Part shown: in pieces, positions 10,214 to 20,454 of the stretch
Layout: each line of letters begins with the position of its first letter
How positions within the stretch are numbered: position 1 is the stretch's first letter
Source of the DNA: Spirometra erinaceieuropaei
Lineage: Eukaryota; Platyhelminthes; Cestoda; Diphyllobothriidea; Diphyllobothriidae
Length of the DNA: 64,000 nt
Assembly (NCBI GenBank): GCA_902702965.1
Contig: CACRXP010001016.1
Span: forward strand, 87,234-151,233
Reading direction: 5' to 3'
Notes under the pieces: model-generated
Seen by the model: the letters and a program-made list of their open reading frames with translations, nothing else
Told to the model about the DNA's origin: nothing
The model's database searches: none
Made by a program: the position numbers and the translations under genes

Positions 10214-11767
10214 TTAGATAGATAGATAATTTTTATTAAAGACCAGTCGGGGTCCCATCAAAGCAAGTTAAAATAAATTTGCATGCGAGTTTTAGACGAG
10301 GTAGGCTGAATCTTTACAAAATGCAATTCATAGTTTCTGAATTAGAAGTCCATTGAGAAACATGAAGATTGAGGGGTAAAAAAAAACTCCTCGGAAAAAG
10401 TTAAAAATGATTGGATTAATTTTACAGGAGAAAAAACCCCTCTTTAAAAATAATAACAGAAAAAAAGCGAGCAGGACTGGCCTGTAGGTGGCGGTATATA
10501 ACGGAATGTTTTCGGTCATCGTCAGGGTATCAATAAATGGCCGCCTTGATGGGTACGAATGTGGGTCAGACAGGACTGGCTCGCAAATGGCATTGTATAC
10601 GGGATTCACAATTGAGATCGTGTGGGCCGGATTGGTACGCCGCGTCAAAGAGGCCAGACGAGAGGAACCCAGATGCGATCGGCCACAGCACGCTTCGAGC
10701 TCAGCCGAGCAGTGAGGAAGGGAGGTAAGACCGAACTACTAGAAGACAGTGAATACTGAGGGTTCCACCGTGAGCGTCGACAGACCGCATGAGGTCGGAA
10801 TGCGAAAGATGACATCAAAAACCGCGAAAATTGTCGCTATGGGGGAAGGATAGCGATGGATTTAGAAACCAATTAAAAACAGGGGTTTCTAATGATATAA
10901 TTAAGAGTTACCACTTAATCTACCACTAAATCCCAGGAGGACCCTTCTCGAAGTCAAGAACCTGAGTGTTCGGGAATGAGACCGTTAACAGTGCCTTTAT
11001 GCTTTCCGGTGTAAGATGGTTGCGTAATTTCGACTTGAATATCAGTAACCTAGGCGATAATCTAATTTCAGGCGGAAGATTATTCCAAAGGAAGGCATAT
11101 TTGGAAGCAAAGAAGAGGGAGCGCTTAGATGTAGTACAGAAAGGCGGCGGAATCACCATGCAGGAGTTGCGCGTGGCATAAGACCGATCTCTCGGAGTGA
11201 GAGTGTCAATGTGCGGAAGACTGGAGCTAGAGTTGATGCGAAAAAGGAAGCAAAGGCCAGCTTCGAGTCTTCTAACCCACAAAAACTTCATGTTCGCCAG
11301 CTGACATCTCTGAGTATAAGAAATACTGGACGAAGCTTGAGAGAACAGTTTCCGAGTGAAAACCCTCTGAACATTTTCGATTTTATTACGGTCGCAGGCG
11401 CTCATTAAACCGAAGAAAGGACAGCAATATTCGAGGACTGGAAGAACAAACATTTGATAAAGTCTTAGCTTCATTTCCGGAAGGAAAAAATTATGCGATA
11501 TGAATCCACATATCTGCGCGGCTTTGGCAGAGATTCTATCTGCATGAGGTGATAAAGCAAGTTTATTTGTATAACTTAGACCTAGGTCCTTTATGGTGAG
11601 GCATTCTGAGAGTGGGTTATTCTGAAAAATTATGGGANGGCAGCGGGCAGTTCTTAGAGAAAAGGCCTGTATTTAAGGAAATTCAACCAAAAAAACAGGT
11701 ACTAAAACCGTTAGATCTCACAGAAAAACCACTAAAAATAATATCCTCCACTTATCTTCAAATTTAA
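10214..11767 (-). mobile_element. Third family A LINE copy, nested inside family B
   Basis: The minus-strand 3' end carries a TATC-type tail (plus strand 10216-10231), a 3' UTR up to about 10920 and the C-terminal coding region (10926-11600). The upstream part is missing, a normal 5' truncation. The flanking bases look like an imperfect target-site duplication of about 12 bp (ending near 10214 and beginning near 11763). Its insertion interrupts the family B RT between residues equivalent to NRL and RRF. Confidence 0.78.
10926..11600 (-). pseudogene. C-terminal region of nested family A LINE
   Basis: The 182-residue frame at 10926-11474 has VLPVLEYCCPFFGL, IENVQRVFTRK, the RRL block and FLWNNLPPEIRL, the same blocks as in the copy at 86-623. 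A second frame upstream adds IKDLGLSYTNKL, HADRISAKAAQICG and the junction to MKLRLYQ. It is non-functional by truncation. One undetermined base is at 11638. Confidence 0.8.
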
Positions 11768-12490
11768 AACCAGCGGCTTGTTAATCAGCTCGCAGGTTCC
11801 TGAATTCTAACGTAGGGAAATGTGGGGTCCTAAAATTCCGCATCAGAAAGACCAGTGAGGAAGAGGATTCCTTCCCATACTTCCTTGATGGACACCCCCC
11901 TCAAACTGTTGAGGAACGGAAATGCATTGGCTTTCTAATGACTTTCACATTGACATTTTCGTCACAGTGTTTAAAGACAGCTATACGAACTACACAGGTG
12001 CCGTTTGCGCTGACGCTATGATATGTGCAGTTCGACAAGAAGTTGTTCGGAAAGGCCTACGCGACATTCGTCCGATCTCACTTGAAGTATGTCGTCCAGG
12101 CCTGGTTCCCATGGCTCAAGAAGGATTATCGACAACGGGAAAGGATACAGGCGATGGCTACGACGACGGCCAAGAACCTTGCTCGTCTGCCTTACGAAAC
12201 CAGAATAACTGAACTTAATCTGTTTCCCCTCGGTTAGAGGCAACCGCATGGCGACCTCATTCAAACATGCAAGATTGTCAGGGGCCGTGGGCATGCACCA
12301 GATTTTGACGAATTCTTCTAATTGGCTGGGACGGACCGTCTGCTTGGTCATCCCTTTAAACTGCAGACGTCCGACGAAACGCCTTCTCGCAGAGGGTCAT
12401 TTGAGCATGGGACGGACTCCCTGACGCGGCGGTCCTCTCCAAAATTGTTGAATCCTTTAAAAACAGACTAGATGCTCATTGGTGAGAAAC
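11768..12490 (+). pseudogene. RT thumb and C-terminus of second family B copy, 3' part
   Basis: After the insert, the frame reads ARRFLNSNVGKCGVLKF, YFLDGHPPQTVEERK and SSQCLKTAIRT. It then shifts to FVRSHLKYVVQAWFPW and LNLFPLG (12025-12237) and ends with ESFKNRLD near 12455. Each block aligns with the family B protein at 5170-5880. This fixes the far side of the nested insertion. Confidence 0.78.
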
Positions 12491-12615
12491 TACTATACAT
12501 ATAATCACGATTGTATCAGTGGAGGTAATTTGCGCCCGACTCACGCATGCCCATTATTTTTGAATTTCCAGAACTACTGATGTAACAATGGATTCTATGG
12601 TTGTTTGTGGATGTG

Positions 12616-12645
12616 AATAAGGCGCTCAAGGTCGAAAGCCTTATT
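12616..12645 (+). other. 3'-terminal hairpin of second family B copy
   Basis: Seven bases at 12616-12622 pair perfectly with 12639-12645 across a 16-nt loop. Relative to 6002-6032, each arm has gained one base (A in the left arm, T in the right), so pairing is kept. A TCCCT motif follows in both copies. The clear tetranucleotide tail of the first copy is not seen here. Confidence 0.6.
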
Positions 12646-12892
12646 TCCCTAATAAACTTAAACGGATTTGGTCGACTTGCCAGCACTACTACGACGACTG
12701 TGAACGCTTTTAGCACTATTACATAAATCAGACGATTTACGACGTCCCGTCATTGTGCCCTTTAAATACCTCTCACACCACTTTCAGAATTAACTGTGAG
12801 CGGAAGTCAGTCCCCTTCCGCCTAACAAACCTGTTGTTCTTTGTCGCTCAGGGTCTTATTAAAGGATGCGCACATGTGTTTGCTTACGTTTG

Positions 12893-13552
12893 TCAGTACG
12901 GACGTCCAGACCTACTCAATACATTCACATGCCATCCAGCTTGATGGATGTTTATCAGCTCTTACCTCCTGGGCTATCGACGGTAAATAGGTATGACATC
13001 ACAGCACGTGTTTTCAGGAAGAAACTGCAATCGCTGATGAACTTCATGGTGAAACACGAGGTGGTTGGGTCTGTGCGCTGCTGGATGTATTAGGTGGAAC
13101 GGCAAAAGAGGGGACCGCCCATGCACATGTCCTGATCTGGCTCTATAACAAGATCGATTCCAACGAAATCGACGACGTAGTATGTGCCGAATTACCTGAT
13201 ATCGATGTCGACAATGATTTGCATGAAGTTGTGGCGAAGAATAGGATACATGGACCTTGGATGCACTGAATCCCATTTTTCCAACCCCCCCGCTCCCCCG
13301 GCATGATAGACGGAAGTCCCTTATGTCGAAAATGATCAGTGGAAGACATCGGCAAATTGGCAACCGAACGAATGCGAATCGGTGACACAGAAGTCGGTAA
13401 CCGCTGGGTTGTTTCGTATTCGCCTTTGCTTTTTAAAGCAAACGCAGCTCACATAAACGTTGAACACTGCAATTTTGGGAAATGAATTACGTACATTTGT
13501 AAGTACGTGAATAAAGGCAGCGACATGGCCGTTTTCGGCCTGCAACACGAAA
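12893..13552 (+). pseudogene. Helitron Rep (HUH endonuclease) domain remnant
   Basis: Blocks in order are YGRPDLLNTFTCHPA (12893-12944), DVYQLLPPGLSTVNRYDIT with VKHEVVGSVRCWMY (12945-13093), HAHVLIWLYNKIDSNEIDD through AKNRIHGPW (13120-13260) and NVEHCNF then TYICKYVNKGSDMAVFGL (13459-13540). The His pair of the HUH motif and both tyrosines of the YxxxY pair are intact and in the same frame, although stops lie between them. The nuclease would nick and join single strands at the element ends. Confidence 0.88.
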
Positions 13553-14443
13553 GAAGATAAAGGGATGCGGACATACAACACAATGAAATCGCACAGTATT
13601 GGGCTGGAAGATGCGTCAACGGCAAGAAATCCATGTGGCGAATTCTTTCATTCCCCATCCATGAGCGGAGTCCATGTGTTGTTCGCTTGCAGTACAGTTA
13701 GAGCATGGACAATGCGTTCACTTTACCGATGCAAACACGCAACAGGTTGCCTTAGGTCCATTGGCAACAAAATTAACTGCGTTCTCCACGTTAAGCCAAA
13801 GTGATGCGTTTGCGAAAACACTGCCGCATTCGAAAGTGCCCGCGTATTACACAGGGCATGTGTGTAGAAAATCATCCGAACAACGCAAACGAGGAGAGCG
13901 AGTGGACGGACACCCCGGTTTATTCAAAGGAACTGCGATAGGCAGACTGCATACCGTGCATCCCAATCTCACTTCGCATGGTGTTGATGAATGTGCCACG
14001 TCCAACGTCTTTCCAGTAATTGAAATTTGTCAACGGCGCTACGCATGCCACTTTCAAAAGTGCGTGTCAGGTTCTTCAGTTACTGGAGAACGATCAACAG
14101 TGGGACGAATGTATTAATGACGCCTGCAACACGTCCCATCCACATCAAATTCATGCATTGTTTGCAGTCATATTGACCGAATTCTCTCCTCATGGCTGAA
14201 GATACCTTCCGTCAACTATGCAAGGAAAATTCAAATGTGGCTTGCACAGCAGGAATCAACAGCGAGGCGTTAATATTAATTGAGGATATGTACGCAGAAA
14301 TGGCGAACAAAGTTCTTAATCAACTGGGAATGTCACCGCAAAACCAATCTGCTGCTGTTTCGTTTGATGTGAGTTGGCGCCATGAGCAAAATGAAACACG
14401 GTTCAACTTCTGCCATGCTTGCAATCAAGCATTCACAAGCTAA
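13553..14443 (+). pseudogene. Helitron central region remnant
   Basis: Collinear fragments join the Rep and helicase domains: WRILSFPIHERSPCVVRL (about 13634-13690), FTDANTQQVALGPLATKLT (about 13720-13780), VPAYYTGH (about 13840), ATFKSACQVLQLLENDQQWDE (14048-14110, in pieces) and INSEALILIEDMYAEM (about 14255-14305). These match the conserved region between the two domains in animal Helitrons by my recognition of the family. Confidence 0.75.
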
Positions 14444-14940
14444 GACTGGAGCAGAATGACATTTACGATCAGATACTGCGGAATGTCAGTAATGGGTTGC
14501 GCCAGGAGGGACTGGCAAAACGTTCCTACTACTACCGATTCTGACGGCAATTCGATCCAATAAATGACATAACCCTAGCACTTACATCACCGGAATAGCT
14601 GCAACTTTGCTACCTGGCGTAAAGCCCGTTCATTCAGCTTCGAAATTGCCTTTGAACGCGCAATTCATTGAAATTCCCGCGTGCAACATTTCCAAAGCAT
14701 CCGGCATACGAAAAGTACTACAGAAATGCAAACCTATTGTTTGGGATGAATGCACAATGGCGCAAAAAAGCGCTCGAGGCCCCTGATCGAACACTGCAGG
14801 ATTTGTAAGGAAATTGCAGACCATTTCTGATGCACTGCTACTGCTTGCGGGAGACTTCAGGCCACCACTGCCTCGATCGACACCGGTGGACGAAATAAAT
14901 GCCAGCCGTCACCACTTACTCCGGAATTCTCGAGCGCGAG
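14444..14940 (+). pseudogene. Helitron Pif1-like helicase remnant
   Basis: It begins LEQNDIYDQILRNVSNG, then GGTGKTFLLLPILTAIRSN (Walker A, 14505), SGIAATLLPGVKPVHSASKL (about 14590), KPIVWDECTMAQK (Walker B) and LLLAGDFR followed by RSTPVDEINAS. This is the N-terminal half of the superfamily 1B helicase. The C-terminal helicase motifs cannot be read beyond about 14940. It would unwind DNA during rolling-circle transposition. Confidence 0.85.
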
Positions 14941-15779
14941 TGGGTGCAGCAAACAATTGCCCTGCCTTCGACAGCGGCTAGAAGACAATTCTGGATTTCT
15001 CACACAATACGTACCGCCAACCGGTTGCCCTTACATTTTTCTTTATTGGGAACGTGCTCCTTCCTCTCTCCCTTATTTCCCAATTCATCAGATTGAGCCA
15101 CAGCAACGCGTGGCGGGGTCCGGCTAGTTTGCTATTTGTTATGGATGTGCATTCCCAAACAACGCATGCCCAACTTCGCACTGATCCAGCGCATATGCCA
15201 CGTGGCCAGTTTTAGGGAATGGCTTATAAGGCCCAGGACAGTGGGGATGTCGTGCAGTTGACAACAGTCGGCTGGATGTCCCGTAAATCCCACTATTCCG
15301 TCAAACACATGTTGTCCCCAATAATTTATCTAAAAATTGGCACTCATCTTACACGCTCGGGAGACGCTGTGCACATAACTTCAGCATTTCGTGAAGTGCT
15401 CAAGGATCCGCTCCTGTGTCATACTGTGTAAACGACAATGCCACTGGGATCGTCCTTGCACAATTTTGGCCACATTATAAACATAAAAAAACACTTTCAA
15501 TTGAAAATCAAACTTCAGCGCGGACTGTCGGGGTAAGTAACTAATCACGATTCAGTCCCTCGTATTTTCCTCCGAATTAGTAATTCAGAATCCGACTGAG
15601 TTTATTTCCAGTCTAATCATTGGATGTGGCCTACAATTGCCTGTGCCAAGCGACACATCCTTTTGGAGGAAGTACGTGAGCATGCTGCATCATGAATCCA
15701 TCAGCTATGCTCACGGCGACTGAAGTGCCATTCGTTTGGTGGCACTCGGCAGTATACGCAGCAACTTTCGCGGTCCTAT
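14941..15779. other. No gene recognised; probably Helitron 3' remnant
   Basis: I see no protein match that I can defend. The position suggests the mutated C-terminal helicase coding region and 3' end of the Helitron, but the conserved motifs are not legible. Confidence 0.3.
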
Positions 15780-16750
15780 CTTTGGTGATGTATCTCAAGA
15801 ACTGTTAGGAAAATTCTGAAATATCTTTGTCGATCAAAAGAGCTTGCTTAGATAGGATTGTAATATTTATTGTCGTGCGGCATAAGCATAGGATATTTCA
15901 GTCAGGTGAAGATGACATTTGAACGAACTTCTTACCAGTCAGGTGCAGGCACCAAACTTGATAAAAAATGTTCACTTGTGTAGTATGAGTTTTTTCTTTA
16001 ATTTTTTGATGCACTTGTAAACCCACACGTATTTTCAAAAAAGTATTTACAAAATACCCATTCTTGTCCTCATCGGCCAAGAAGTCACTTCTTCCTCAAG
16101 TTTTGCACACGAAAAATCGCATCTGTCAATTTTAAAAGAGTTTGTGCGCATGATCATTTTAAGACCGGAAAATGTCCATTCGAGTAGCGCCGTATCTGTC
16201 CTCTAACCAGTGTTGCCTATACGGTGTGCGACGTTGTCTATATTCATCGCAAAAGGTTATGGAACCTATGCGGTGCCAACCCTATAGCGGGCGGTAAGTT
16301 TAGATTTTCCATAGATGGAAAGTTAGCAGTTTGTAGCCGTCAAAACGTAAGCGGAAGTGCAGCGGGAAATTGCGTTGGAAAGTATTCATGAATCGCAAGG
16401 CATTTAAAATTAAAAGATGCCCTTTCCTTGAGTTTTTATTTTAAATAATATGCAATTTATTACAAAATAGTACACAAAAGAATGCTTTTGGATGTTTTCT
16501 GCAAAGCGTATTTGAATTTGTAGAAGCATCGAAAATCACTGCATTATTCAAGCAACCACTTGTTATCGAGTGTAGCTTCTTCATGCAGTCTTTAAGAAAC
16601 GCATTCAAAAACCGGCCTCCTGGTGTGACTGAAATATATTAGGTCTACTCTGCCCTAGAGTCGACATCACAACCTTATCAAAGTAATCCCTGCTAAGTAA
16701 AAACACATTTAATAATTTCAGTAAAAATTTCTTGTGACACCGTTTCTTAC
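15780..16750. mobile_element. Long-inverted-repeat element, diverged full-length copy
   Basis: The left arm (about 15780-16190) and inverted right arm (about 16420-16750) follow the same order of blocks as the complete copy at 25678-26654, for example the segments at 15810-15900 and 16525-16740. The total length of about 970 bp equals that of the intact copy. No coding capacity is seen, so it would be non-autonomous. The ends are too diverged to confirm a TA flank. Confidence 0.65.
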
Positions 16751-17173
16751 CGTTTGCTTGTCTGTTCCAACTTCATTGGCCTGAAAGTTGGCGTTTTCAC
16801 ATAGTGGAGTCACCTTATCCGTACAGCTAATCTAACATGACCTGATTTCCGTCGACAATGTCCACAGCAAATTCTACCTTCTCATATTAGGTTGGGTGGC
16901 GTATCGTATGAAAGTGTTAATTGGAATCTGGGCCGGAAGCAGGGTCAAGGTCAAGCCGCTGGTTTTGAATTCGAAGATAGGTGGAAGATATCATTTTGGG
17001 TGGTTTTTCAAAGAGACCTAAGGGTTTTAGCCCCTGTTTTTGATTAAATTTCCTTGAATACATGCCTGTTTCCTCAGAATTACCGGCTGCCATTTCCTTT
17101 TTGAATTCTGCTAGTCTGTGCCTGTTGACCACCATCGCATTGTACGACTCGCATTTTGTGCACTCCACTGGTG
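16751..17173. other. No feature recognised
   Basis: Only short random frames are present, and I see no repeat shared with the rest of the window. Confidence 0.3.
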
Positions 17174-17467
17174 ACTCTGACCAATGACAACTGTGGGACC
17201 GGTATGGGTTTCTTCTGTACGCATAGGACCGGTCCGCGTAGCCTGATTGCAGCCGCCTCCGCCGTAGCCAACAGACGCTGCCCAAGTTGTTTTGGACAGA
17301 TTGACAGGACCTTGTAAATCACTCTGAAAGACCCGTCAAGCTATCCAAAACTACTTGGGCAGCGCCTGTTGGCTACGGCAGAGGCGGCTGCAATCAGGCT
17401 ACGCGGACCGGTCCTATGCGCACAGAAGAACTCCATACCGGTTCCACAGTTGCCATGGTTCAGAGTC
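17174..17467. repeat. Inverted duplication with 123-bp arms
   Basis: Bases 17174-17296 are repeated in reverse complement at 17345-17467 with high identity, around a 48-bp spacer. The same peptide (GYADRSYA and neighbours) therefore appears on both strands, which is a by-product and not a gene. A DNA or RNA copy would fold into a long hairpin. The origin is unknown. Confidence 0.8.
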
Positions 17468-18555
17468 TCCAAGCCAGACACCCGCATATAACGGAACCCA
17501 CCTTCTCCCTGGCGCTGACTGGAATTTCGTTGTTTCACTCCCCCTCATCCCTCCCCTCCTCAAACCCGAACTATAGCATAGTTATCTACTTGCCCATATC
17601 TTTTACTTCATTACTTCGATCAAACCAGGGAACCTAACTAGGGACCTGGGGATTGCGGCTTCAAATCAACACCTGATTGGTTGACTTATAGTTAACCCAG
17701 GCATGAGACAACATTAAAACGAGCAACCAGCGACAAGGAAGACGCCAATAATCCAAGCGCTGAAGGTTGGGAATGGGAAAAGCTTGCTAATTTCTCAAAA
17801 TCTTGATGTAAATAGCATATGCGCGACTGATTAATCGAGCCTCTTTTATGGTGCTACTGCAGATGTTTGGAAATACCCCATTCCAATTTCTTGTCCCTGA
17901 TACAAAATTCTCGGTGCTGATGCTGGATATGAAAGCCATGAAAATTCTGAAGACGCTGAGGAGAGGAAGATCAGAGAATTAGATCCTCGAAGCGACTGAT
18001 GAAAATCATTTGTTAGCATGTTCAATGAGTAATGAATTTGGAGCGGTATTTACCATTGAACGTTCAATCCCGTCCTTTTTCCGATGGCTGGCGAGAATTA
18101 GAAGTGAAATAAGTTAAAACTGTTTTACCACATTTCGATTTGATAATTCGGCCTTGGAAATGAGTGAAGGGGTCGGACTTGAAAAAGAAACTGTCTTTGG
18201 ACTGCATCGCGCCTGAAACCATAAACAGTTTTCAGATGCTACTAATAATATTCCAGATCACGATGAAGATTGAGATGGAATCATGAAAACCAATCATAGA
18301 AGTCAACAGATCAGACATGTTTTGTGAGTGGTCAGTCTGAAGAATGCAAATGGTCTTAGACTTAAATACGATGTTATTTTGTGCAAAACGACACCGCGGT
18401 CAGTCCACCTCTTCAACTCTAGGTGTCTTTGCAGATTTCGCATGATTGGAATAGGCAAAAAGAAGGCGTTATGGTACACCTGATATTTTTCACCCAAATA
18501 ACCCTCGGAGCATCTTTTGTCTAATTAATACGCACGCTTAAACTGGACTACCATC
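17468..18555. other. No feature recognised
   Basis: This is AT-rich sequence with short frames only. I see no domain and no copy elsewhere in the window. Confidence 0.3.
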
Positions 18556-18742
18556 TACTTTAACCCAACTGTGAAATACTCGGCGCCTCGGTGGGATTCG
18601 AACCCACGACAGCAAGGGAAGACGTCGTCCGGCTGGGCCTCGTAGCTCAGATGGTTAGATCGTTGGCTGCACTAAAGCCTTCCCCTGATGTCGTGGGTTC
18701 AAATTCCCCCGAGGCACAGTTGGGTCAAGGTAAATCGTTTGA
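18556..18742. repeat. Head-to-head pair of tRNA-derived SINE fragments
   Basis: The right half (18637-18716) is an 80-nt tRNA-like sequence on the plus strand. It has a pairing acceptor end (GCCTCG with CGAGGC), an A box (TAGCTCAGATGGTTAGA) and a B box (GGGTTCAAATTCC). The anticodon loop lacks the invariant U33, so it is a SINE head and not a tRNA gene. The left half (about 18561-18632) is the reverse complement of the 3' part of the same unit, including flank beyond the tRNA end. The pair forms a palindrome with roughly a 50-60 bp centre. Confidence 0.7.
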
Positions 18743-18969
18743 AATCTGCCAAACATCTGTGGAGTAATATCGTCTTACTGCAGAAGTCCACGGGTTTAAT
18801 GACAGCCAAAAATAATTTTGTAGGACATGCGAATAAACACTGCCGTATTACAGGCAGTCTTATGCTAGATCTCAGGGGGTTCCCATTAATTACCATTCCA
18901 GCCCTTAACCAAACCCTACCCCGAGCAATGTCACACTCAATAACCAAAGATCCCGGTTTCGAATGTCCG

Positions 18970-19079
18970 GTGATCCACACCTGAGGTTGGCTTTGACTGG
19001 CCGATGATGACTCATAAATCGGAAATGGCCATCCCTGTCTGCCTTGTTTCTGTCGGCGCCACCTTATCTGAAGATGCTG
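18970..19079 (-). repeat. SINE body fragment, minus strand
   Basis: The reverse complement matches the ACAAGG..AGACTGG..TGGCCATTTC block and the TCATC.GCCAG block also found at 27595-27650, 37345-37400 and 38056-38090. It is a diverged copy of the same SINE-like body and abuts the long-inverted-repeat element that starts at 19080. Confidence 0.5.
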
Positions 19080-19445
19080 CAGTAGGTGGGCTAACTCATG
19101 ACATATTAACCGATATTCCGAAATGCGTTTTCGTTTCAAAAAGATTACTTAGGTAGGGTTGTACAATTAATCATCGTGCAGCATAATTCTGTAATAATTC
19201 AGGATGCCGGCTTTTGAATGGACTTCTTTCCGGCCGCATGCAGAAATCATACTCTGTAAAGAATGACTACTTAGGTAGAATGAATTTTTCTCATTGATTT
19301 TCGATGCCCTTAAAAATGCAATTAAATTTCATGGAAAGCATGCATAAAAATATTCATTTTTTGCTCATTTGGTAGAAAATTACGTCTTCCAATTTTTCGC
19401 TCGACGGAAGCATGAAATATGAAGCACAGCTGAAAAAGTACCTAG
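19080..19445 (+). mobile_element. Long-inverted-repeat element, left arm only
   Basis: It starts with CAGTAGGTGGGCTAACTC and follows the left arm of the copy at 25678-26060 block by block to about 19445. No inverted right arm is found downstream. The bases before it are GCTG, not TA, so this is a truncated or rearranged copy. Confidence 0.7.
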
Positions 19446-20454
19446 GGGCGTTTTTGCTAACTCCCTAGTTGACAAGAATGCCGATAGTCTGCATTTGGTG
19501 TGCCTCCAGCCAAAGGATGATCGTGACGCAGGAACATCCTCACTAAGATGGAGGTTTAACAGTCAATAAGATGTGGGGACTGACTTTATAGACGTCGGCG
19601 AGGCCTCTGACCCCACAAAACGTTGGTCAATTTCAGAAAAACCAAGACCATCGTCCAGCCGGGCACTTACTTCGTCGAATTAAGGGTTTTATAGGACATA
19701 GGACTTTCGGTTTCAGATTTTGGCATGGCAAGTCACCTAGAATGCAGACCTAAGTCTGTCTGCTAGGGCTGGCGCGCATTCTCAGGTACATTAACAGACT
19801 GCAGGCAGAAACTTCGAACCGCTGCATAACGCTCGGTGATGATATGAACATTCTGACGGGGATATTTTATAAATTTCAAGATAACGCGACGACTAAGAAG
19901 TCGCTATTTGTTCCTTCTTGTGCGAGTTTAGGTGGTAGGTCAGATTATCACCAGTCTTGACCTTTTGCGCTTTCCTCATCCCGCCAGGTTTGTCATGGAT
20001 GAAACGCTAGTTGCTACCGCGCCCATCAACCAAGCAACGCTGTTAACCCTACTCAAGTCTTAACTGCTGGTCTGGGGAATATTGCACACTTTTAACTCGT
20101 AATTAAACTCATGAGCGGAGCAGAAGAAGCTACCGTAAAATCTCAGGTAGCCTCTTGGTGTTTGGTTGGCCGTTTGCCGACAAAATAGGCCGCAAATGTG
20201 CATTCCAGACTCCCTGGCTTTGGTGGCGGTACCTCCAACCGATGGCTGCTCGTCGTTATTTAACTGTCCGATGTCTGCATCAGACGGCAGACCGTCTCGG
20301 ACAGTGGACTGATGGCTGAGAGGGACGAAAGAGAGAGAGAGAATTCGACCGACTCTGGGGATTCCGTCTCCTTGGCGTCCAGCGCATATTCCACACCACA
20401 AACAGCCGGGCGAGCTTCTAAACTAATACGATGCGCTGAAAGCCGCGGCTTTAA
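19446..20454. other. No gene recognised
   Basis: Nothing is identified except a small imperfect inverted repeat near 20265-20302 (GTCCGA and TCGGAC ends) and a short (GA)n at 20330-20342 leading into the dispersed repeat that follows. Confidence 0.3.

Larger units (their letters stand above)
8880..12660 (+). mobile_element. Second family B LINE copy, split by a nested insertion
   Basis: The plus-strand order is linker (8880-9180), RT N-terminus (9329-9598), RT core (9830-10213), a foreign minus-strand insert (10214-11767), then RT thumb and C-terminus (11768-12490) and a 3' UTR with a terminal hairpin (12616-12645). The protein path resumes on the far side of the insert at the expected place (ARRF, then NVGKCGVLKF). 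It is much more decayed than the copy at 4251-6067. Confidence 0.8.
12750..14940 (+). mobile_element. Decayed autonomous Helitron (Rep/helicase)
   Basis: Broken but collinear plus-strand reading frames match the Helitron Rep-helicase protein from the Rep domain through the N-terminal half of the Pif1-like helicase. Key motifs survive: YGRPDLLNTFTCHP (12893-12939), an HUH-type HAHVLIWL (13120-13143), the two catalytic tyrosines in TYICKYVNKGSD (13489-13524), Walker A GGTGKTF (14505-14525), Walker B IVWDECTMAQ (about 14738-14767) and LLLAGDFR (about 14838). Helitrons move by rolling-circle replication using the HUH/Tyr nuclease and the helicase. At least six frameshifts and many stops show it is dead. 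The terminal TC and CTRR-hairpin ends were not located. Confidence 0.88.

Noticed and set aside
17355..17637. Pair of similar small proteins on opposite strands near 17.2-17.5 kb
   Set aside because: The similarity is explained by the inverted DNA duplication. Neither frame has independent support.
18637..18716. A functional tRNA gene
   Set aside because: It has acceptor pairing and A/B boxes, but the anticodon loop lacks U33 and the anticodon and variable region do not fold normally. The unit is also duplicated in inverse orientation, as expected of a SINE.
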